64,000 nt of DNA from Artocarpus heterophyllus (Eukaryota > Streptophyta > Magnoliopsida > Rosales > Moraceae), in the NCBI GenBank assembly GCA_025403435.1, contig CM046330.1, positions 25,111,507-25,175,506 on the forward strand, given 5' to 3'. Both the position numbers and the translations under genes were made by a program. Below are positions 47,445 to 57,309 of the stretch, piece by piece. Position 1 is the stretch's first letter, and each line of letters begins with the position of its first letter. A model generated the notes under the pieces. It was not told the origin of the DNA, searched no databases, and was given only the letters and a program-made list of their open reading frames with translations.

Positions 47445-48240
47445 CTAAGTGAGTAAATATGACAAATCTCGCACCCCCATAGCTTCCACATGCCTCTCGA
47501 AGACTCTTCCAGTAAGTGTCTTCGTCAATGGTTCTACTAAATTATCCTCTGATGCAATTTTGCATATAGCGACATGCCCGCATTCTACAAAGTCCTTTAT
47601 CACATGATACTTTTGATCAATATGCTTACTTTTCTTCTGAAATCTTGGTTCCTTAGCATTAGCTACCACCACACTGTTATCATAGTATAGTGATACCGCC
47701 TTATCTATACTAGGAACTACCTTAAAATCTCCAAGGAACTTGCAAAACCATATCACTAGCCACCACATACTCGGCCTCCATTATTGAATTTGAAGTACAA
47801 TCTTGCCTCACACTCCTCCAACTAATGGCATCACTGCCCAGAGTAAACACAAAACTAGAAGTTGATCTCCTCGAATCCAAATAGGATTGGAAATCCAAAT
47901 TAGTGTATCCTAAAAGAGTTAAGTCCTCACCTGAATACACAAGCATATACCCTTGAGTCCTTCTCAGGTACTTGAAAATATGCTTGATTGCAACCCAATG
48001 GTTTGGTCTCGGATCCGCTTGAAATTGACTTACAATTCCAATCACATAACAAATATCCGGTCATGTGCAAAGCATGGTATACATAAGACTACCCACTACC
48101 GAAGCACAAGGCACATTCTTCATGTATTCTCTTTCTTCATTATACTTTTGAGAGTCTTTCTTAAAAAGGGTAATTATAGACCTATATAATTGCCCAACTT
48201 TCTTGGAATCCTGCATTGCAAACCTCCTAAGAATCTTATC
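47445..48240 (-). pseudogene. Element F RNase H and polyprotein end
   Basis: Frame 48045-47722 carries KYLRRTQGYMLVYSGEDL, the STSSFVFTLGSDAISWRSVR block and SIMEAEYVVASD. The next frame, 47768-47445, carries LYYDNSVVVANAKEP, KIASEDNLVEPLTKTLTGRV and the tail GVRDLSYLLT. These are the RNase H and terminal blocks of copia pol. One frameshift, near 47725-47765, separates the two halves. Confidence 0.88.
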
Positions 48241-49060
48241 TATGTAGCAGACTTAGGACAAAGATATCATTTTGTTTTTCCTATCCTAAAAGATCTGGAT
48301 ACCTGGAACAAAATTAGCCTCACCCAAGTCCTTCATGTCAAAATGCTTGGTCAACCATAATTTGGCCGATGACAATGCCCCAATGTCACTGCCAATTAGC
48401 AGAATGTCATATACATAGGTAGTACAAGAACCACTTTCCCATCCTTAATGTGTTTTTACACACATGGTTCGTCCACATTTTTTGTGAACCCATAAGTCTT
48501 GATCACTTGATCAATCTTATATTCCAATAATGGGAAGCCTGCTTAAGTTCATATATTAACTTTAGCATCTTACAAACCTTACCCTCCTGACCCTTGACCT
48601 TGAACCTGTTTGGTTGTCCATATAAATGGACTCATCAAGATAGCCATTTAGAAAGGCTGCCTTGACATACATCTGCCAAATCTCATAGTCGTGAGTGGCA
48701 ACTATAGACATGAGAATGCATATAAATTTAAGCATGGCTACAGGCAAAAAGGTTTTTTCATAATCGATTCCTTCCTTTTGTGTGTATCCCTTAGCTACCA
48801 GTCTAGCCTTAAAGGTTTTGACCTTTCCTGTCCACTCGTCTTTTTCTCTTATAGATCCACTTACACCCTATGGGTTTTACCCCTTCGGGAAGATCCATAA
48901 GCTCCAAGACCCAATTAGTCTCCATAGACTTCATCTCTGTGTTCATGGCCTCTGTCCAAAGTTTCGAATCAATATCCTCTGTAGCCTCTTCATAAGTGTA
49001 AGGATCCCTATCATGTTCATTTGGTTCAGCCAAAAAGGCCTCACCATTGAACATATACCT
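48241..49060 (-). pseudogene. Element F reverse transcriptase
   Basis: Blocks recognised on the minus strand: EAMNTEMKSMETNWVLELMD (49054-48809 frame), GVKPIGCKWIYKRKRRVD, MPVAMLKFICILMSIVATH and AAFLNGYLDESIYM (48747-48562 frame). The YVDD region near 48405 is damaged: the plus-strand copy E has LYVDDILLIGND at the matching place. Stops and shifts are frequent. Confidence 0.85.
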
Positions 49061-50090
49061 CTCGGGTTGACGCCCGATCCTCTCACTATGACTAAGCCCC
49101 TTAGGTTGTTGTTCAGGTTTGGTTGGTTTTCTACACTGAGAGGAACGGTTTCATTTGGAAGCCTTGGAGTGATCAAATCACTCACTAACTCCTGAAGTAC
49201 CACTTTACTTCGAGGCTTAAAGTTGTCCATGTAATTTTTCTCTAGGAAAGTTGCATTAGTTGAAACCATGACTTTATTTTCCTTTGAATTATAGAAATAA
49301 TCCCCTTTAGTCCCTTTTGAACATCTTACAAACACACAAACTTCCAAGCGTGCTTCCAACTTATTCGCATCCCGAAACAGGACATGAGTTGGTTATCCCC
49401 ATATGCGAATATGGTTTAATGAAGTCCTCTTCCTCGTCCACAACTCGTGAGGAGTTTTAGGAACTGATTTTGAAGGCACATTGTTCAAAAGATAACATGT
49501 AGTTTGTAGTGCATATCCCTAAAAGGACAAAGGCAATGATGAACAACTCATCATGGACCTGACCATGTCCAACAATGTCCCATTCCTTCTCTCAACTACG
49601 CCATTCTACTGCGAAGTGTCCAGTGCAGTCAAATGGGATAAAATTCCATTCTCTAATAAGTGTCTAAAGAACTCATTAGAAAGGTATTTACCACCTCGAT
49701 CAAATCAAAGTGCCTTTATGGGTCTACCCAATTACTTTTCCACTTTAGCCTAAAACTCTCTAACTTGTCATAAGTTTCACTTTTGTGGTGCATTAGGTAT
49801 ACATGCCTATACCTTAAGTAATCATCAATTAAGATGACGAAATCGTCATACCCTCCTCGTGCCTGGATATTCATAGGTCTGTAAATATCACTATGCACAA
49901 GTTCTAGAACCCCTTAGGCCTTATTGCCCTTAAACCCAAGTGGTCTTTTGGTCATTTTACCCTCTAAATAAGATTTACAATATAGTATAGATTCTAACTT
50001 TTAGTGACTTAAAGGTCCATCCCTTAGCAACCTTTGAATCTTATTTAGGTTAATATGCCTAGTAGCAAATGCCAAAGATAAGTCTTATTA
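49061..50090 (-). pseudogene. Element F integrase and GAG-pre-integrase
   Basis: HSDIYRPMNIQARGGYDDFV and LIDDYLRYRHVYLMHHKSET lie in the frame 49898-49716. The C-terminal part with VSTNATFLEKNYMDNFKPRS is in 49359-48943. The start of the domain (DLSLAFAT, matching TYLWHLL in E) is near 50080. It corresponds domain for domain to 52600-53750 of element E. Confidence 0.87.
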
Positions 50091-50114
50091 GAATGAGAAG
50101 TTTAAGTCTTTTAA

Positions 50115-50185
50115 CGATACTGTCATGCTTTTCTAATAATTGACGACTTGTGTCAAATTAACAGATTGGCTAAAAATTTTATAGG
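50115..50185 (+). repeat. Inverted LTR scrap between gag and pol of element F
   Basis: About 70 bp of family II LTR (the CTTTTCTAATAATTG...TGTCAAATTAACAGATTGG part) lie in antisense orientation relative to F, between its gag and GAG-pre-integrase. The gag zinc knuckle and protease are missing here. Element E has the same LTR-to-pol junction at 52590, so the two elements descend from one deletion derivative or have exchanged sequence. Confidence 0.7.
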
Positions 50186-50565
50186 TCATATCCTGTCTAT
50201 TGCTTAAATTAAAAGTAGCTCTAAAAGGGATAAATTCCTTCAACAGAGTCTTAAAGACCATAGTTATCTGAGTTTTAACATTGATGTTAGCTCCATTGGT
50301 ATGAGCCTCAACAAGGCAACCCATGACTAACATCATATGCTTCTTTGTAGACGTCCTCGGTCTTTTCTTGTAGTTCAAGAGTTTTCAAAGCGCACCTTGC
50401 CGCTTTGTTACGGCCTAGCCTCCAAACATGTCTTATAGATTATCCAAGATGTACGTAGCAGTTTCATAATCCTCATGTTGAGCCTGTAGCATGTTATTCA
50501 TGCTGGCTATAATATAGCAATGGGCCTGATCATTGGCATCTTTTCAGCGATCATACGCTTGGCAA
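50186..50565 (-). pseudogene. Element F gag remnant
   Basis: MNYKKRPRTSTKKHMML, then INVKTQITMVFKTLLKEFIP and FRATFNLSNRQD in the frame 50378-50133 resemble the copia Gag segment MVLKSLPKEF...FRATYNL. Upstream decayed blocks near 50560-50400 contain a YGICQAYDR-like and DMFGG-like sequence. The region after the FNLSNRQ block, including the zinc knuckle, is deleted. Confidence 0.7.
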
Positions 50566-51615
50566 ATCATACTATAATGTAGACAAGCAAAGCAATCATG
50601 CAAAGTCATAAGCAAAATAATAAATAATCATAATATTATGGTTCCACCCTAGAGAAAAGAAAATAAAAATTACAAAAGATAAATTGAAACATATTATCAA
50701 TTCTTCATTCTTGAATCTTCAAATTGTATCCTTCTTCATGTAAATTCCATCTTCAAGTCTTCAATCCCACATAGATCGAATACTCCATATTTTCGATCAT
50801 ATCCAAATTTAATGTTTCTCATAGTTGTCCCAAAAATGAAATCAAAACTGCACCAAAATTGTACCTTTTCTTGAAAAATCATAGCTCTATGCCGGCATGC
50901 CGATTTGTATGATCGGCCTACCAGCTATGACCCTTCGGCCTGTTGATCTTTTCAGGTCGATCTGCTGGTCATGACAGATCGACTTGCCAAACTAAAAGGT
51001 TCAGCTTGTCACCAGAGCCACCAGATTTCTGCCCTATAGATGGCCTACTGAACCTCATATTTGGCATGCTGATCTACGACCATTGACCAGCAAAACTGGG
51101 GGTGGTTCAGGCATGCCGATAGAGTATAAATCACTGTTCTTCAAAAAATACATTTTTACATAGTTTTTCAATTTTATTTTCAACAATTTAAAAACATAAA
51201 ATTTTAGAGACTCGAGAAACACCTGTGGAATGCTATCATCCATTTTCTAGATCTGTTTTCTCTAAATGATTAATTAATTACAAAATTCTTATAAACTTAA
51301 AATTAAATAATAATTCCAATACGGAGATGATGGTCTTGCCATCTAATTACATAAAAAACCTAGACACATATTCTAACCTCTAAGGAACCATAACCAGTAT
51401 GAATTAATTGATTAATAAATAATTAAATAATAATTTAATCAACTATAATTAATTAATAAAAATTCACTATATAATCCATGACAACATATAAATATATAGA
51501 AACCCTAGAGTACCAACTCTCTAAAAAAATTAAATTCAAGCATAAGAGAGATCAAGATTACATAATTTATACATATAGCATAATCACAAGCTTGTAAATT
51601 TATGTAAAAACCATG
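50566..51615 (-). other. Element F leader
   Basis: Non-coding; matches the D leader at 39460-40383 including the block CAATCATGCAAAGYCA. No gene seen. Confidence 0.75.
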
Positions 51616-51628
51616 GCTCTGATACCAA
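51616..51628 (-). promoter_or_regulatory. Primer-binding site of element F
   Basis: The minus strand reads TTGGTATCAGAGC beside the LTR end, with an exact initiator tRNA-Met core. Confidence 0.88.
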
Positions 51629-51629
51629 T

Positions 51630-52590
51630 TGTTGAAAAAATAGTACGCAACAAAATTTTAAAAATTTTTAATACCTATAGTATTTTCTAAAATACAAGTT
51701 TGACATGCTATATGCATAAATTAACCAGAACTTATTAACCTTATTTGTCGAAAAGCTCCCACAATTGATGAAGAGAAAGGACACTGTAGAGGGACCTTAA
51801 CTAACTGGCCTTCTTTGCTATTCTTTATCCACGACACGTGTATGTGTAGGCACACTCATACAAATTTTCCACCAAACAACTCTCCTTCTAACAAATTGAG
51901 AAAAACCAAAGCTATAGTTCGTGATGTGTGAACAATAGCTCATAGAGAGTTTCAGAGTTACCAAAAGAGTCTCACTCTTAATATCTCAATTAATCTAAAT
52001 AACTTATAAGTCTCACTCCCTATTTCTAGAGGTTAGGCCCAGGGGTCAGTCCTTATCAGAAAAGACCTCAAAAATTTAAATCAAAATCAATATTAGATAA
52101 AATCCATCAGAAAATATGTGATCTTTTTATTGCTCAGTCAGTAGGCCAAATTAGTAGATTGGCCTGCCGAACTTACTTTATTGACAGGCTGAACCTAAAG
52201 ATCGGCCTACCAAACTTGCGATAAATGATCCCTTGCAAATCTATTATTTTCCACCCAAGATTCTTCTGATAGAGCCTCAGTTTTAATTCAAATAACCAAA
52301 TATAGAAGTTATTTGATTAAAACAGTCATATCTAGATAATTTGTAGGAAAATAAATATTTTTGATAATTTAATAAGTCCATCTTGAATTGATTTATTCAA
52401 AATTAATCCAACCAATAAACAAACATGAATTATCTAATCCCGATAATTCAACAAGTTTATCTTGAATTAATTTTCACAAAATTAATTCAACCGATAAACA
52501 AACATAAATTATCTAATCCTATAAAATTTTTAGCTAATCTGATAATTTGACACAAGTCACCAATTATTAGAAAAACACACCGTATTGTTA
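51630..52590 (-). repeat. Truncated 5' LTR of element F
   Basis: Only the 3' half of the LTR remains: it matches 45417-46370 of the F 3' LTR. At about 52590 it changes to plus-strand pol of element E after CACACCGTATTGTTA, a position homologous to the inverted scrap at 50115-50185. Confidence 0.85.
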
Positions 52591-53755
52591 AAAGACTTAA
52601 AACTTCTCACTCTAATGAGACTTATCTTTGGCATTTGCTACTAGGTCATATTATCCTAAATAAGATTCAAAGGTTGGTAAGGGATGGACCTTTAAGTAAT
52701 TTAAAGTTAAGATTTATAACACAATGTGAATCTTATTTAAAGGGTAAAATGACCAAAAGACCATTTGGGTCTAAGGGCAATAGGGCCGAAGGGGTCTAGA
52801 ACTTATGTATAGTGATGTTTATAGACCTATGAACATCTGGGCACGAGGAGGGTATGAGGATTTCGTCACCTTTATTAATGATTACTCAGGGTATAGGTAT
52901 GTGTACCTAATGCACCACAAAAACGAAACTTATGAAAAGTTCAAGGAGTTTTGGGCTATAGTGGAAAAGCAATTAGGTAGATCCATAAAGGCACTTTGAT
53001 TCGATCGAGGTGGTGAATACCTTTCTAATGAGTTCTTGGGACACTTATTAGATAATGGGATTTTATCCCATTTGACTGCACCAGGCACTCTGTAGAATGG
53101 CATAGCTGAGAAAAGGAATGGGACATTGTTGGACATGGTTAGGTCCATGATGAGTTATTCATTATTGCCTTTGTCCTTTTGGGCATATGCACTAAAAACC
53201 ACATGTTATCTTTTGAACAATATGCCTTCAAAATCAGTTCCTAAAACTCCTCACGACTTTTGGAAGTGGAAAAGGACATCTTTAAACCATATTCAAATAT
53301 GGTGATTTCTAGCTCATGTCTTGTTTAAGGATGCGAATAAGTTAGAAGCACGTTTGAAAGTTTGTGTGTTTGCAGGATATCTAAAAGGGACTAAAGGGGG
53401 GTTATTTTTATAACCTAAAGGAAAATAAAGTCTTGGTTTCAACTAATGCAACTTTCCTTAAGGATAGTTATATAGACAACTTTAAGCCTCAAAGCAAAGT
53501 GGCACTTGAGGAGTTGGTGAGTAATTCGATCACTCTGGGGGTTCTAGAAGAAACCACTCCAATTAGTGTAGAAAAATCAACCAAGCATGAACAACAACCT
53601 AAGTGGCTTCGACGTAGTGAGAGGATCGGGCGTCAACTAGAGATGTATATGTTCAATGGTGAGGCCTTCTTGATAGAACTGGATGAACATGACAAAGATC
53701 CTTACACTTATGAAGAGGCTATGGAGGATGTTGATTCAAAACTCTAGACAGAGGC
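52591..53755 (+). pseudogene. Element E GAG-pre-integrase and integrase
   Basis: YLWHLLLGHIILNKIQRLVR is followed by the frame 52805-52999 with SDVYRPMNIWARGGYEDFVT and FINDYSGYRYVYLMHHKNET. After a stop come FDRGGEYLSNEF and LTAPGTL*NGIAEKRNGTLL, where copia integrases read [13 protein letters not shown]. The C-terminal part (53433-53747) holds VSTNATFLKDSYIDNFKPQS. Stops interrupt at 52998 and in the PGTL block. The function in an intact element is cDNA integration. Confidence 0.88.
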
Positions 53756-54500
53756 CATGAACACAGAGATGAAGTCTATGGAGACTAATCAGGTTTGGGA
53801 GCTTGTAGATCTTCCTGAAAGGGTAAAACCCATAGGGTGTAAATGGATCTATAAGAAGAAGAGATGAGTAGATGGAAAAGTCAAAACCTATAAGGCTCGG
53901 CTTGTAGCTAAGGGATACATGCAAAAGGAAGGAATTAATTACGAGAAAACCTTTTTTGCCTATAGCCATGCTTAAGTCTATTTGCATTCTCTTGTCCATA
54001 GCTATTGCTCCCGACTACGAGATTTGACAGATGAATGTCAAGACGGTCTTTCTAAATGGCTATCTTGATTAGTCCATTTATATAGAACAACCAGATGGGT
54101 TCAAGTCTAAGGGTCAGGAGGGTAAGGTTTGTAAGCTGCTAAAGTCAATTTATGGACTTAAGCAGGCTTCCCATTCTTGGAACATAAGATTTGATCAAGT
54201 GATCAAGACTTATGGGTTCATACAAAATGTGGACAAACCATGTGTTTACATACACATTAAGGTTGGAAAGGTGGTTTTTTTACTGCTCTATGTAGATGAC
54301 ATTCTGCTAATTGGTAATGACAGTGGGGCATTGTCATCGGTCAAATAATGATTGACCAAGCAGTTTGACAAGAAGGCCTTGGGTGCGGCTAATTTTGTTC
54401 TCGGTATCTAGATCTTTTGGGATAGGAAGAACAAAATGATAGCTTTGTCCCAAGCAGGCTACATAGATAAAATTCTCAAATGGTTTGCAATGCAGGATTC
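53756..54500 (+). pseudogene. Element E reverse transcriptase
   Basis: NTEMKSMETNQVWELVDLPE, KPIGCKWIYKKKR, then YKARLVAKGYMQKEGINYEK occur near 53755-53945. After a frameshift and stops, LLYVDDILLIGNDSGAL lies at about 54289-54340 with an intact YVDD. Further stops follow. It cannot make a working enzyme. Confidence 0.88.
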
Positions 54501-55280
54501 CAAGACAGGTGAGCAACCTATCTAGGTCTAGAATTACTCTTTCTAAGAAAAATTATCCAAAATCTGAGGAAGAAAGAGAATACATAAAGAAGGTGCCTTA
54601 TGCTTTGGTAGTGGGTAGTCCCATGTATACCATGCTTTGCACACGACCAGATATTTGTTATGCGGTTAAGATTGTAAGTCGATTTCAAGTCAGATCTAGG
54701 ACCGAACCACTAGGTTGCAATCAAGCATATTTTCAAGTACCTGAGAAGGACTCGAGGGTACATACTTGTGTATTTGGGTGAGGATTTAACACCTATAGGA
54801 TATGGTGATTCAGATTTCCAATCCTACTTGGAATCAAGAAGATCGACTTTGGGTTTTGTGTTCACTCTAGGTGGTGGTGCCATTGTTTAGAGAAGTGCCA
54901 AGCAAGATTGCATTTTAGATTCAACGATGAAGGCTGAGTATGTGGCAGCCAGTGATGCTTTGAAAGAAGCAGTGTGGCTCTGCAAGTTCCTTGGGGATCT
55001 TGAGGTAGTTCCTGGTATAGATAAGATGGTATCACTGTACTGTGATAATAGTGTGACGGTAGCTAATGCTAAGAAACCAAGATTTCATAAGAAGAGTAAG
55101 CATATTGATTGAAAGTATCATGTGATAAAGGACTTTGTTGAGGGCAGGCATGTTGCTATATGCAAAATCGCATCCGAGGACAATTTAACTGATCTATTCA
55201 CAAAAACACTAATTGCGAGAGTTCTCGATAGGCATGTGAAAGCTCTGGGGATGCTTGATTTGTCACATTTACTCACTTAG
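54501..55280 (+). pseudogene. Element E RNase H and polyprotein end
   Basis: The frame 54485-54781 has EREYIKKVPYALVVGSPMYT and RPDICYAVKIVSRFQ. After shifts, the frame 54927-55112 has KAEYVAASDALKEAVWLCKF and LYCDNSVTVANAKKP. The final block DLSHLLT ends at TAG 55278-55280. Confidence 0.88.
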
Positions 55281-55294
55281 TGCAAGTGGGAGAT

Positions 55295-57307
55295 TGTTAA
55301 ACATATATGCCCTAAGTAGTTAAAAAGTAATATGTTTTTGGAGGCATTTTTATTAGTAAAGAGTTTATTATTTATTCAAATACCAAATTGTTGTCCCTTT
55401 TACATTCATATTTGTTGAATTTATGATAAGCCAATAAAAGTCTAAGACTGTCAGTCTAAACCTTTAAAAGCAGGCATATGATGGACAGCTTATACGAAAG
55501 ACATGATTCTAAAGGTGACAATCTAAATATAAGATCCGTAAACGAGGGAATAAAGTTAGACACTTTATTCATGCAGATTGCTATGTTGTCTATATTCCTA
55601 ACAGAAGATGATTTGTCCTAGCCATCAGAGGTGGACTGCCTGAATAGAAAGTTAATGCATTGTCATAGGTGACAATGCATTGGATCAAGACATAAAGTGT
55701 AGTTGATTTGGATTAATAATTCTGTCTCGGCAAACCAATTCACTTTAGACAATCATATGTGTTGTATCATAATCCTGAGATGAATAGTGGGCCCGTTATC
55801 TTAACTTATGTCTTTTGATGTACTATAGGCTGACATCTACAATTTATGTTAGTACGCATGCCGGTACTTTGGAGACATGAATCTTGATAGCGTAGACTTG
55901 TTTTTCATAGATACGGAATCTATAGCTCCTCTTTAGGAGTCGTTGATATTTTTTTATATGCGTTATCCTATAATTAGAAAACTGGAGTGCTCAACCATTT
56001 GGATACATAGGTGTAACCAATGATATACTATCTTTGGATGGTAAGTTTTTCGATTGTGAGATAATGGAACATGAGAGAAAAATAATCGAGAAGGTGAGAT
56101 AGAATTTATCCTTAAGCTAATTATGGATAATCCTATAAGGATACAATACATTATGATATGTAATGGAGACTTAGCTATTTGGGCTTCGTAATTCTATGTA
56201 GTTCGAGACTATAGCTTTAAACTTTTAGTGGTGTAGCGTTAGAGTTGATAATTATAAAATGTATATATGGGATATTAGGTTTCATAATTATCAGGAGCTT
56301 GAACTATATAGGTCCATCAGGTCCCCTTTGCTAGCTCATAATAAATCTTGTAGCGATACAGCATGCTTTTCCAATAAATTGGGTATTTATGTCAAATTAT
56401 CAGATTGACTGAAATTTGGTATGATTAGATAATTCATGTGTGTTTATCGATTGAATTAATTTTGTAAAAAATTAATTCATTATAAACTTGTTAAATTATC
56501 AGGATTAGATAATTCATGTCTGATTATCAGTTGAATTAACTACGAATAAATTAATTAAAGATAAACTTGTTGAATTATCAGGAATATTTATTTTCTTAGA
56601 GGTTATCTAGATATGACTATTTTAATTAGATAACTTCTCGATTGATATTTGAATTAAAACTGAGGCTCTATTCTAAGAATCTTGGGTGGGAAATAAAAGA
56701 TTCGTAGAGATCATTTATTGTAAGTTCGGTAGAACAATCTTCAAGTTCGGCCTGCCGATGGAGTAAGTTCGATAGGCCGATTTGCTAGTTTGGCCTGCTA
56801 ACCGAACGATTTATGATTACGTGTATTTAGACGCGATCTTTACCAGATATTGATCCTGATTAGAATTTTTGAGACCTTATCTGATGAGGACTAACCCTGG
56901 GCCAAACCTCTATAAATAGGGAATCGACTCATAAGTTATTTAGATTAGTCGAGGAATTAAGAGTGAGCATTCTAGTATGTGAGTCTCTATAACTCTCTGA
57001 GAGTTATTGTTTACAAATCACAAACCTTAGTTATGAGTTCCCTTGATTGGTTGGAAGGACAGTCATTAGAGAAAAGCTATACAATGTGCGCCTATATGCA
57101 CTCCGATCGTGGATAAAGAATAGAAAAGAAGACCAGTTAGTTGAGGCACTTCTAGGATGCCTTTCTCTTCACAGATTGCAGGAGCTTTTTCGCAAATAAG
57201 GTTAGTCAGATCTAGTTAATTTATGCATATAGCGTGTCAAACTTGTGTTTTGAAAAATACTTTGGTATAAAATTTTTAAAATTCTGCTACGTACTACTTT
57301 TCCAACA
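55295..57307 (+). repeat. 3' LTR of element E (family II)
   Basis: 2013 bp from TGTTAAACATATATGCCC to TTTCCAACA. Aligns with D and F LTRs. Preceded by the purine tract GCAAGTGGGAGAT (55282-55294). Confidence 0.92.
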
Positions 57308-57309
57308 TT

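Larger units (their letters stand above)
45417..52590 (-). mobile_element. Element F: family II copia, minus strand, 5' LTR truncated
   Basis: Minus-strand order: truncated 5' LTR (52590-51630), primer-binding site, leader, gag remnant, a 70-bp inverted LTR scrap (50185-50115), pol (50090-47445) and a complete 3' LTR (47430-45417). It begins inside copia C gag on the left. On the right it passes directly into element E at a point where the two share sequence. No target duplication joins its outer ends. Confidence 0.85.
52591..57307 (+). mobile_element. Element E: family II copia, plus strand, 5' part deleted
   Basis: Pol (52591-55280), purine tract GCAAGTGGGAGAT, and a complete 3' LTR ending at 57307. 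Gag, leader, primer-binding site and 5' LTR are missing and replaced by the F 5' LTR half. Together with element F it forms an inverted repeat with arms of about 4.7 kb. The CACTA transposase relic follows directly on its right. Confidence 0.87.

Noticed and set aside
48691..49195. Plus-strand frames of 69 and 137 residues
   Set aside because: Antisense shadows of the element F pol region on the minus strand.
45417..57307. F and E as a single insertion with one pair of target duplications
   Set aside because: The outer flanks (GCAAAC left, TTTGAA right) do not match and belong to different elements, copia C gag and CACTA transposase.
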